Positions 6,944 to 13,667 of a DNA stretch of 16,753 nt are shown here, piece by piece. The stretch covers positions 1-16,753 of the forward strand of contig CAJMPE010000019.1 of assembly GCA_905215275.1 (NCBI GenBank), in the 5' to 3' direction. Source of the stretch: an uncultured bacterium (lineage in GTDB: Bacteria; Actinomycetota; Coriobacteriia; Coriobacteriales; Coriobacteriaceae). A program made the translations under genes and the position numbers. Position 1 is the stretch's first letter. The number at the start of each line of letters is the position of its first letter. The notes under the pieces were generated by a model that was not told the DNA's origin, did no database searches, and saw only the letters and a list, made by a program, of their open reading frames with translations.

Positions 6944-8248
6944 CTAGCCCATATCCGCCTTGATGAGGTCGAGGGTGCGCTGGCAGTTTTCGCGGACGGG
7001 GCCGAGCATATGCTCGCGCAGGTCCGCCATGCCGGGCAGGTCGGCGTATTCGTCCATGACCTCTTCCATGCAAATGGGTACCTCGTAGGCGAGGTCCATC
7101 ATGGTCGCAAAGCAAAACTTCTCGGATAGCCCGGCATCGGTGAGCGCCGCCTCCAGCGCGGGGTCGCCCATACCGTGGTATCGGCGAATTGCGTTGGGTC
7201 CGATGCGCCCCACACGGTTCTCGCCGCCAACGCTCATGGCGAGGCGCGCTCGGCGGCGCATGCGCTCATATGCCAAACCCGACGCGACGTCATACATACG
7301 GGCCATCATAGCTGTGCCGCCGTTTCCAAGAAGCAGGGAATAGTTCTTCGCATGCGCGTCCGGTGCGCCGATGATGGCGTTAAAGAAAAGTATCTGCGTA
7401 AACAGATACAGGTTAAGTTGATGGTGGCTCGTATTGACGAGGAGTTCCTGAATATCGCGTGCGGTCGGGCCGCCGTCTGCCGTGTACTTTTGAGCGGGCA
7501 TCACTCCAAGAGCCTGACAGAGGTCTTCTTGGTGTAGACGCATGATTGTTCCGTCTTTGACTTTCACGCGGTCATATCGCTCAACAATGAGGGCGGGTTC
7601 GTCCTCAAATAAGCGATACTCAACGTTCGCCGTTGCGATACCCGCGCGCTGGGCGCTTTTCATGCAGACAAACTCATTAAGAGCCTCAAGTTTAAATCCG
7701 ATGACGCCATTTTTGAAAATATGCGTCGTGGGCGAGGAGCCCACGCATTCGCACCAGCGACCGTCTATGAGTGCGAGAGCGAACTTGCCCTGATTGCCTC
7801 CAAGTGACCAACTTTCATCTAGGCTCATCCACGATGCATTACGGTCATCTCTGATTGACTTGAGTCGCAGTGCAATCTCGTGATCGCCTATAGGGCGGTA
7901 TTCGCTGGTGCGATGCAAGACGGCGTTGACGTCTTCTTCGGCGCAAAACTGCACTCCACCCGGACAGTCAAGTCCGATATGGCTGAGTAGCGCAACGGCA
8001 TTGTTGGGTCTAACGTCGAATTCGGCAGCAATCGCCTTTCGCTGATCCTCGCTGTCGGGTAGAAGACCAAACAAGTACGGATTCATGACCTGTTGGCCGT
8101 ATGTGCGATTTGATATGGGAATGTTGGTCGATAGGGCTGGCCCGTCATAATCTTGATCGTAGACAAAACTGACTAGACCGCTCTCATCTTGCATGAGCGT
8201 TCCTGCGGGTACGCCGCAAATAATAGTCCGAAGCGTTTTTCTGGCCAT
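6944..8248 (-). CDS. hipA: HipA-family serine/threonine kinase toxin
   Basis: A 434-residue HipA kinase, close to the family length (~440). E. coli HipA phosphorylates glutamyl-tRNA synthetase and causes persistence; the target here is unknown. Visible motifs: an N-terminal HipA-N domain (about 1-110, PYLFGLLPDSEDQRKAI); the P-loop-like SLGGNQGK at 148-155, where S148 matches the autophosphorylated S150 of E. coli; ERYDR at 223-227; the catalytic loop APDAHAKNYS with D297 and N302; and the metal-binding YDVAS with D320. All key kinase residues are present, so it is probably active. It starts 3 bases after the hipB stop, with a GGGAG Shine-Dalgarno inside the hipB end. GC content is lower than in the flanking housekeeping genes, suggesting horizontal acquisition. 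Confidence 0.93.
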   Translation of the reverse strand: MARKTLRTIICGVPAGTLMQDESGLVSFVYDQDYDGPALSTNIPISNRTYGQQVMNPYLFGLLPDSEDQRKAIAAEFDVRPNNAVALLSHIGLDCPGGVQFCAEEDVNAVLHRTSEYRPIGDHEIALRLKSIRDDRNASWMSLDESWSLGGNQGKFALALIDGRWCECVGSSPTTHIFKNGVIGFKLEALNEFVCMKSAQRAGIATANVEYRLFEDEPALIVERYDRVKVKDGTIMRLHQEDLCQALGVMPAQKYTADGGPTARDIQELLVNTSHHQLNLYLFTQILFFNAIIGAPDAHAKNYSLLLGNGGTAMMARMYDVASGLAYERMRRRARLAMSVGGENRVGRIGPNAIRRYHGMGDPALEAALTDAGLSEKFCFATMMDLAYEVPICMEEVMDEYADLPGMADLREHMLGPVRENCQRTLDLIKADMG

Positions 8249-8251
8249 TGG

Positions 8252-8722
8252 CTATCTCCCTTCGGGCTTGGTTTGGGCAGATGCGCTTGCGGCAATCGAG
8301 ATTCCGAGATTGGACATGGCGAAATCGGCGAAGGCCTTGTCGTAGAGCTCGGCCGTAAAGGGGGTATCTGGAAGAGCTGAAATGGCTGCGCCGCGTCGGT
8401 TGCGATGGTGAAGACGTTGAGTGTGATGGCACCTGGGGGTGCTACAAGGTTGCAAATCAGCATGCGGGGCGTCGGTTGGCTGCTCATGTTTCATGTCGTC
8501 GATATTCCCTTGAGCAACTAGAGCAAGTCCGAGAGCACCGAAAACCGCCAGCAGCTTGTCGAGTCGAATGCCGGTGGCGTCGCCCAGCTCGAGCGATGCG
8601 AGCAGGCGCTCCGAAACACCGGCCTTTTTAGCGAGGGTCGCACGGGTGAGACCCTGCGCCTCGCGTGCCTGGCGCACGTAGATGCCAGCTTGGCGCGGTG
8701 TGGTGATGGGAAGGGTGTCCAC
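8252..8722 (-). CDS. hipB: HipB-like XRE-family antitoxin/repressor, with probable compensating frameshifts
   Basis: A DNA-binding partner of HipA. Starting at GTG 8722 gives 156 residues. The helix-turn-helix spans about 10-65 (GIYVRQAREAQGLTRATLA, then AGVSERLLASLELG), followed by RLDKLLAVFGALGLALVAQG. GTG 8722 is preferred because GGAG (8729-8732, read on minus) sits 6 bases before it; the longer form from ATG 8779 would translate through two of the three operator palindromes and lacks a ribosome site. Residues about 86-120 are rich in His, Arg, Pro and Cys and look out of frame. In the alternative frame the same DNA reads LICNLVAPPGAITLNVFTIA, much more protein-like, and the original frame becomes convincing again at TAELYDKAFADFAMSNLG. 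Single-base changes in the G runs at 8466-8469 and 8360-8364 (plus strand) would explain this. Confidence 0.8.
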   Translation of the reverse strand: MDTLPITTPRQAGIYVRQAREAQGLTRATLAKKAGVSERLLASLELGDATGIRLDKLLAVFGALGLALVAQGNIDDMKHEQPTDAPHADLQPCSTPRCHHTQRLHHRNRRGAAISALPDTPFTAELYDKAFADFAMSNLGISIAASASAQTKPEGR

Positions 8723-8735
8723 GGCGATCTCCAAA

Positions 8736-8812
8736 CATGCAGACTTTTGCATATCAGTATGACATGCAAAAGTCTGCATGAAAAGGTCTCATGCAAAACT
8801 CTGCATGAGACC
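8736..8812 (-). promoter_or_regulatory. Three HipB operators at 27-bp spacing
   Basis: Three copies of ATGCA-N6-TGCAT lie at 8737-8752, 8764-8779 and 8791-8806, with centres exactly 27 bp apart. Copies 1 and 2 are exact reverse complements of each other. Copy 2 and copy 3 differ at a single base of the spacer. Copies 2 and 3 extend to CATGCA-N6-TGCATG, and copy 3 is embedded in a longer 11-bp inverted repeat. All lie just upstream of the GTG start proposed for hipB. This matches the multi-operator autoregulation known for hipBA in E. coli, although the site sequence differs. Confidence 0.82.
8781..8812 (-). terminator. Possible mntP terminator merged with hip operator 3
   Basis: On the minus strand GGTCTCATGCA pairs perfectly with TGCATGAGACC (11 bp, 6-base loop) and is followed at once by TTTT (8784 down to 8781). 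It begins 31 bases after the mntP stop, a normal position for an intrinsic terminator, while its core is one of the three hip operators. Confidence 0.55.
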
Positions 8813-8842
8813 TTGCCCGGACGTTTAGTTTTGAAGGGTGTT

Positions 8843-9421
8843 TTACAGCGCCAAAAACCCCAAGTGTTCCAGCAGAATCTTGAGGCCGATAAGGATGAGC
8901 ACGACGCCACCCACGATGGTGGCGGGTTTTTCGTAGCGCGCGCCAAAGGTGTGGCCGATCGCTACGCCGGCGACGGAGAAGATAAACGTTGTGACGCCGA
9001 TAAGCGATACAGCGGGCACGATGTCAACCGAGAGCGCGGCAAATGAGATGCCCACGGCTAGGGCGTCGATTGAGGTGGCAATGGCGAGGATCAGGTACTC
9101 GCCCAGGTCAATCTTTTCGGCATCCTTGCCGTCGCCTTCATCCTCGTCCTCGGTAAAGGCCTCCCACAGCATTTTGCCGCCGATAAAGGCCAAAAGGATA
9201 AAGGCGATCCAGTGGTCGATGGGGCCGATGATGCCCATAAACTGGCTGCCAAGCGCCCATCCGATTACGGGCATGCCGGCCTGAAAGCCGCCAAAGAACA
9301 GGCCGAGCACTACGGCGACCTTAAGGTTGATCTTTTTCATGCCGAGACCCTTGCAGATGGAAACGGCAAAGGCGTCCATCGAAAGGCCAACGGCGAGCAG
9401 CACGAGCTCGGCGAGTCCCAT
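8843..9421 (-). CDS. mntP: Manganese efflux pump MntP (YebN family)
   Basis: A 192-residue integral membrane protein with about six predicted membrane segments and a short acidic cytosolic loop (EDEDEGDGKDAEK) between the halves. The family signature appears in both repeats: GLSMDAFAVSICKG near residue 15 and SIDALAVGISFA near 115, whose aspartates are needed for Mn2+ export in E. coli MntP. ATG 9421 follows GAGGGAG on the minus strand; longer in-frame starts would read through the riboswitch. The Mn2+-sensing yybP-ykoY riboswitch directly upstream supports the specificity and indicates induction by excess manganese. It is divergent from disA and followed on the same strand by hipBA. Confidence 0.94.
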   Translation of the reverse strand: MGLAELVLLAVGLSMDAFAVSICKGLGMKKINLKVAVVLGLFFGGFQAGMPVIGWALGSQFMGIIGPIDHWIAFILLAFIGGKMLWEAFTEDEDEGDGKDAEKIDLGEYLILAIATSIDALAVGISFAALSVDIVPAVSLIGVTTFIFSVAGVAIGHTFGARYEKPATIVGGVVLILIGLKILLEHLGFLAL

Positions 9422-9476
9422 AGTCTGGCTCCCTCTCTGCGGGCGAACCCGCGTGTACTTCTGGCGGGGGAGCAAC

Positions 9477-9520
9477 AAAAAAGACCCGTGGCGTACGCGT
9501 TGCGCGCACAGCCACGAGTC
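9477..9520 (-). terminator. Riboswitch-controlled terminator in the mntP leader
   Basis: On the minus strand GACTCGTGGC pairs with GCCACGGGTC (9520-9511 with 9492-9483; 10 bp including one G-U) and is followed by six T. The CTCGT of its 5' arm is also the 3' strand of the aptamer P1 helix, so ligand-bound aptamer and terminator exclude each other. Confidence 0.85.
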
Positions 9521-9611
9521 TCGTTCATTAAGGCAAGCCAGGCCGCATCGGCCAGTGTGTTGACTTACCGCGCCGCCGGAGGCGAATCCGGTCACGCGAC
9601 TACTCCCTCAT
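9514..9611 (-). promoter_or_regulatory. yybP-ykoY manganese riboswitch aptamer
   Basis: Read on the minus strand, the leader has the family's conserved 5' box (GAGGGAGTAG, 9609-9600) and 3' box (AACGAGAC, 9525-9518). P1 forms from ATGAG (9611-9607) and CTCGT (9518-9514). Between them lie hairpin-forming arms such as CCGG with CCGG and a GTCAACA segment. The gene controlled is mntP, the classic target. The expected logic is that Mn2+ closes P1, the terminator cannot form, and mntP is transcribed. Confidence 0.88.
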
Positions 9612-9769
9612 TTATGCGAATCCCGATGCTACCACATAAGCAGCCCATTTGGGTTGGGCTCTAAGCTGTGTTCGCTCATTCTGTAAGCATCGGATTTCGC
9701 AAGCGCCGCAGGGACAAACCGTGAGAAACTATTTAGCGTTTATGGAGCGTATATGATGGGAGCGATGCC

Positions 9770-10837
9770 TTGGATAAGAACGAGCTGCAAAAGCGTATGG
9801 AACAGGCCATTCGCCTGACTGCCCCCGGCCAGCCGATCCGCACCGCCCTCGACATGATCATCGCCGGTCACCTGGGCGCCCTTATCTGCGTCGGCGACAC
9901 CGAAAACGTGCTCGCTGCCGGTAACGACGGCTTCCCGCTCAACATTTCGTTCACCTCGAACCGTCTGTTCGAGCTCTCCAAGATGGACGGTGCCATCGTC
10001 ATCGACGGCGACCTCACCCAGATCCTGCGCGCCAACTTCCACCTCAATCCCGATCCCTCGCTTGCCACGAGCGAGACGGGCATGCGTCACCGCACCGCCG
10101 CTCGCATGTCGGTGCTCACCGATGCCATCGTGATCTCGGTTTCGGCCCGTCGTGCCGTCGTCAACGTGTACGTTCACGGCAAGAGCTACGAGATCCAGCC
10201 CGTCACCACCATCATGAGCTCGGTCAACCAGCTCGTCGCCACGCTCCAGACTACCCGTCAGTCGCTCGATCGCTCCCTGCTGCGCCTGACGGCACTCGAG
10301 CTGGACGACTACGTCACGCTCGCCGACGTCACTGGCATCTTCTCGAGCTTCGAGATCATGCAGCAGGCAAAGACCGAGCTTAAGGATTGCATCGTCAAGC
10401 TGGGCAACCAGGGCAAGCTCGTGCAGATGCAGCTCGAGCAGCTCGCCGGCTCCAGCATGGATACCGAGTACGACCTGATGATTCGCGACTATGCAAGTGA
10501 TTCTTCCGAGGCTAATGCCGAGAAGATTCGTGCAGAGCTCGCTCGCATGACGCCTAAGGACCTGTCCGACCCGCAGCACGTGGCGGCAGTTCTGGGTTAC
10601 GACGATCTGGACGAGGACTCCGTCATGACGCCGCTGGGCCTGCGCACGCTTTCGCGTGTGTCCGTCGTGCGGGACGGCGTGGCCGAGAAGATCGTCGACG
10701 AGTACGGCTCGCTGCAGGAGCTCATGGACGACATCAGCGAGGATCCGGAGCGCCTAGGCGACTTTGGCGTCAACAACCCTGCCATTCTTGCGGACTCGCT
10801 GTACCGCATGAAGGGTACCAAACAGGGGAACGCATAA
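9770..10837 (+). CDS. disA: Diadenylate cyclase DisA
   Basis: A 355-residue DNA-integrity scanning protein that joins two ATP into c-di-AMP. The N-terminal DAC domain carries both active-site motifs: KMDGAIVIDGD (DGA at 73-75) and GMRHRTAAR (RHR at 106-108). A helical linker follows (about 140-250), then a C-terminal helix-hairpin-helix DNA-binding domain (LADSLYRMK near the end). The start is a TTG at 9770, preceded by GGGAG (9758-9762); nearby ATG codons are in other frames. The stop overlaps the ispD start by one base (TAATG), indicating an operon with tight coupling. radA, which often precedes disA, is not here; mntP lies divergently upstream. Confidence 0.95.
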   Translation: MDKNELQKRMEQAIRLTAPGQPIRTALDMIIAGHLGALICVGDTENVLAAGNDGFPLNISFTSNRLFELSKMDGAIVIDGDLTQILRANFHLNPDPSLATSETGMRHRTAARMSVLTDAIVISVSARRAVVNVYVHGKSYEIQPVTTIMSSVNQLVATLQTTRQSLDRSLLRLTALELDDYVTLADVTGIFSSFEIMQQAKTELKDCIVKLGNQGKLVQMQLEQLAGSSMDTEYDLMIRDYASDSSEANAEKIRAELARMTPKDLSDPQHVAAVLGYDDLDEDSVMTPLGLRTLSRVSVVRDGVAEKIVDEYGSLQELMDDISEDPERLGDFGVNNPAILADSLYRMKGTKQGNA

Positions 10838-11565
10838 TGGCGCCCGTATGCGCCGTGGTCGTTGCCGGTGGCAGCGGCCAGCGCTTTGGAAATCCCGGCG
10901 GCAAGCAGCTCGTTAACGTGGCGGGTCGTCCGCTTATGAGCTGGTCCATCCGCGCGTTTGATCGGAGCGATAAGGTCGGCCACATCGTGGTGGTGTGTCC
11001 TGCCGAGCGCCGTGCCGAGATGCGCCGCCTGGCCATCGACCCGTTTGACTATGACACGCCCATCAGCTTTGCCGATGCCGGCGCGACCCGTCAGGATTCC
11101 ACCCGTGCCGGCGTGCATGCGGTTCCGGCGGGTTTCGAATATGTCGCCATCCACGATGGTGCTCGTCCGCTCATTACGACCGAGGCCATCGACCACGCTA
11201 TCGACGTGCTCATGGGCGACCGCTCGCTCGACGGTGTCGTGTGCGGTCAGCCCGCGATCGACACACTCAAGATCGTCGACGGCGATAATATCGTCGAGAC
11301 GCCGCCGCGCGAGCTCTATTGGGCCGCGCAGACGCCGCAGATTTTTAGCGTCGACGCCATGAAGCGCGCTCACGCCGCTGCTATCGCCGAGGGTTTTATC
11401 GGTACCGACGATTCATCGCTGGTCGAGCGCATGGGTGGGCGCGTCCGCTGCGTCCAGAGCCCACGCGACAACCTTAAGGTGACGGTGCCCGAGGACCTGC
11501 GTCCCGTAACCGCGATTCTGCTTGGCCGCATGGCCGAGGGAGAGGACCTTCCCCATGTTCAGTAA
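10837..11565 (+). CDS. ispD: 2-C-methyl-D-erythritol 4-phosphate cytidylyltransferase
   Basis: A 242-residue third-step enzyme of the MEP pathway that transfers CMP from CTP to methylerythritol phosphate. The CTP-binding loop VVAGGSGQRFG continues to KQ at 23-24; HDGARP is at 106-111; then ELYWAAQTPQIF, GTDDSSLVER and NLKVTVPEDL, all in canonical order. The length fits the family. ATG 10837 uses the last base of the disA stop. The 3' end overlaps ispF by 11 bases, so the next two pathway enzymes are made from one message, though the intermediate kinase IspE is not in the window. Confidence 0.95.
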   Translation: MAPVCAVVVAGGSGQRFGNPGGKQLVNVAGRPLMSWSIRAFDRSDKVGHIVVVCPAERRAEMRRLAIDPFDYDTPISFADAGATRQDSTRAGVHAVPAGFEYVAIHDGARPLITTEAIDHAIDVLMGDRSLDGVVCGQPAIDTLKIVDGDNIVETPPRELYWAAQTPQIFSVDAMKRAHAAAIAEGFIGTDDSSLVERMGGRVRCVQSPRDNLKVTVPEDLRPVTAILLGRMAEGEDLPHVQ

Positions 11566-12049
11566 CCTGCGCATTGGCCACGGCTACGACGTCCACCGTT
11601 TGGTGGAGGGACGTCGATGTATCATCGGCGGGGTTGACATTCCCTACGAGCGCGGCCTGCTGGGCCACTCGGATGCCGATGTGCTCGCGCACGCCTTGGC
11701 CGATGCCATTCTGGGCGCCTGCCGCGGGGGAGACATCGGCAAGCTATTCCCCGACACCCATCCTGCCTACGAGGGTGCTGATTCGATGGTGCTGCTCGCT
11801 CGCGTAATGGACTATGCGCGCGAGCTGGGCTTTGAGTTTGTCGATGCCGATTGCACCATTGCCTGTCAGCAACCCAAGATCACCCCGCACCGCGATGCCA
11901 TGCGCGCCAACCTTGCCCATGCCCTGGGCGTTGACGTCGAAAATGTGGGCGTCGCCGCCACCACGACCGAAAAGCTCGGTTGGGAAGGCCAAGGCGAGGG
12001 AATCGGCGCCTGGGCCGTCTGCCTGCTACAGAAAACCGTTAAGGAGTAA
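11555..12049 (+). CDS. ispF: 2-C-methyl-D-erythritol 2,4-cyclodiphosphate synthase
   Basis: A 164-residue zinc-dependent trimeric enzyme of the MEP pathway that cyclises CDP-methylerythritol phosphate and releases CMP. Metal ligands are visible in GHGYDVHRL (D12, H14) and LLGHSDADVLAHA (H46). FPDTHPAYEGADS and ATTTEKLGWEGQGEGIGA supply substrate and nucleotide contacts. ATG 11555, with AGAGGA 8 bases upstream, is preferred over an in-frame upstream start at 11522, because MFSNLRIGHGYDVHR is the usual beginning. It overlaps the ispD end, and its own stop lies inside the AAGGAGTAAC that provides the cysS ribosome site. Confidence 0.95.
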   Translation: MFSNLRIGHGYDVHRLVEGRRCIIGGVDIPYERGLLGHSDADVLAHALADAILGACRGGDIGKLFPDTHPAYEGADSMVLLARVMDYARELGFEFVDADCTIACQQPKITPHRDAMRANLAHALGVDVENVGVAATTTEKLGWEGQGEGIGAWAVCLLQKTVKE

Positions 12050-12052
12050 CGA

Positions 12053-13519
12053 ATGCGTATCTACAACAGCGCTACCCATAAAAAGGAAGAGTTCCAGCCC
12101 ATCGAGTCCGGCAAGGTCCGCATGTACGTGTGCGGCCCCACGGTCTACGACAACATCCACATCGGCAATGCCCGCACGTTCATCAGCTTTGACGTGATTC
12201 GACGCTGGCTCATCGCGAGCGGCTACGAGGTCACGTTCGCCCAGAACCTCACCGATGTCGACGACAAGATCATCAAGCGCGCCAACGAGCAGGGCCGTAC
12301 GGCTGCCGAGGTCGCGACGGAGTTTTCCGACAAGTTCATCGGCGTCATGCGCGCCGCCAACGTGCTCGATCCCGATGTGCGCCCCCGCGCCACCAAGGAG
12401 ATCGGCCCCATGATCGCCATGATCAAGACGCTTATCGAGCAGGGCCACGCTTACGCAGCCGATAACGGCGATGTGTACTTTGCCGTGCGCAGCGATCCCA
12501 ACTATGGTCAGGTCTCGGGCCGCAACATCGACGACCTTATGGTTGGCGCGCGCATCGAGGAGAACGAGGACAAGAACGACCCGCTCGACTTTGCCCTGTG
12601 GAAGGCCGCCAAGCCGGGCGAGCCCAGCTGGCCGAGCCCCTGGGGCGAGGGCCGTCCCGGTTGGCACACCGAGTGTGCCGCCATGGTGCACCGCTACCTG
12701 GGCACTCCGATCGACATCCACGGCGGCGGCTCCGACCTTGCTTTCCCGCATCACGAGAACGAGTGCGCCCAGGCCACCTGCGCCTGGCACCAGGGCTTCT
12801 CCAACACCTGGATGCACACGGGCATGCTGCTGGTAGGCGGCGAGAAGATGTCCAAGTCGCTCGGCAACTTCTTTACGCTGGCCGAGGTCCTCGAGCAGCA
12901 CTCCGCTGCCGCCCTGCGCCTGCTGATGCTGCAGACGAGCTATCGCTCGCCGCTCGACTTTTCTTGGGAGCGCCTGGAGGGTGCCGAGAACTCGCTCACG
13001 CGTATCGCCGGTACGGTCGAGAACCTGCGCTGGGCCGCGAACCATGCGACGGCCGATGCCGATGTGGCTGCCGCCGAGGCATTTGCCGCCAAGGCCGCTG
13101 AGACTCGTGCTGCCTTTAAGGAGTGCATGGACGACGACTTTAACACCGCTGGTGCCATGGGTGCTGTCTTTGGCTTTGTGACCGAGTGCAACCAGTACCT
13201 GGAGCAGGCGGGCGACGCTGCCGACAAGGCCGCCGCGCTTGCCGCCGCCGACACGCTGGCCGAGCTGCTCGATACGCTTGGCGTTGAGCTCCCCGAGCCC
13301 AAGGTCGAGTTGCCGCTGGGCCTGCTGGGCGTTGCCGCCGGTTTGGTTGCCTACACGGGTGACGACGTGGACGAGGCCGCTGCCAAGATTCTCGAGGCCC
13401 GCGCCGAGGCCCGCGCCGCCAAGAACTGGGATCTGGCCGACGCCATCCGCGACCAGCTCAAGGATCTGGGCCTGACGATCGAGGATACTGCCGCGGGCAC
13501 CCGTATTAAGAGTCTCTAG
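12053..13519 (+). CDS. cysS: Cysteinyl-tRNA synthetase
   Basis: A 488-residue class I synthetase charging tRNA-Cys. HIGH-type motif HIGNA starts at residue 36; KMSKS is at 265-269. The structural zinc ligands are C27 (YVCGPTVY), C208 (WHTEC), H233 and E237 (HHENE), all intact. The C-terminal third is helical, Ala-rich and ends with an anticodon-binding domain (NWDLADAIRDQLKDLG). The start is ATG 12053, with AAGGAG at 12041-12046 overlapping the ispF stop. The position after ispF and before rlmB matches the conserved Firmicutes cluster. No T-box or other tRNA-responsive leader is seen in front, so expression seems to follow the operon. Confidence 0.97.
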   Translation: MRIYNSATHKKEEFQPIESGKVRMYVCGPTVYDNIHIGNARTFISFDVIRRWLIASGYEVTFAQNLTDVDDKIIKRANEQGRTAAEVATEFSDKFIGVMRAANVLDPDVRPRATKEIGPMIAMIKTLIEQGHAYAADNGDVYFAVRSDPNYGQVSGRNIDDLMVGARIEENEDKNDPLDFALWKAAKPGEPSWPSPWGEGRPGWHTECAAMVHRYLGTPIDIHGGGSDLAFPHHENECAQATCAWHQGFSNTWMHTGMLLVGGEKMSKSLGNFFTLAEVLEQHSAAALRLLMLQTSYRSPLDFSWERLEGAENSLTRIAGTVENLRWAANHATADADVAAAEAFAAKAAETRAAFKECMDDDFNTAGAMGAVFGFVTECNQYLEQAGDAADKAAALAAADTLAELLDTLGVELPEPKVELPLGLLGVAAGLVAYTGDDVDEAAAKILEARAEARAAKNWDLADAIRDQLKDLGLTIEDTAAGTRIKSL

Positions 13520-13527
13520 TATTTGTT

Positions 13528-13631
13528 GACCGTTCGAGGTGCGGCAGATTGCCTTGAAAGAGAAGGGCATAGACCTGGTGGTCATGCCCGACGATTGAAA
13601 GGCAGATTGCCGCTTAGGGGCTCGGACGGTC
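13528..13631 (+). ncRNA. Candidate structured RNA element between cysS and rlmB
   Basis: Nested helices cover the whole gap. The outer stem is GACCGTTCGAG (13528-13538) with CTCGGACGGTC (13621-13631), 11 bp with one G-U. Next come GCGGCA (13541-13546) with TGCCGC (13608-13613), a symmetric GAT/GAT internal loop, and TGCC (13550-13553) with GGCA (13601-13604). The tip is GGGCAT-A-GACC, loop TGGT, GGTC-ATGCCC (13565-13589). No T run follows, so it is not a terminator. It ends 22 bases before the rlmB Shine-Dalgarno and could be a leader regulator, an RNase processing site or a small RNA. I recognise no known family. Confidence 0.55.
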
Positions 13632-13667
13632 GATTCTTGTTCGTTATCTATTTAAGGAGGCCGTTTT

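Noticed and set aside
8723..8779. N-terminal extension of HipB from ATG 8779
   Set aside because: It lies inside operators 1 and 2, lacks a Shine-Dalgarno, and GTG 8722 has a well-spaced GGAG.
12026..13585. 519-residue minus-strand reading frame opposite cysS
   Set aside because: An antisense shadow of a clear cysteinyl-tRNA synthetase with no domain content of its own.
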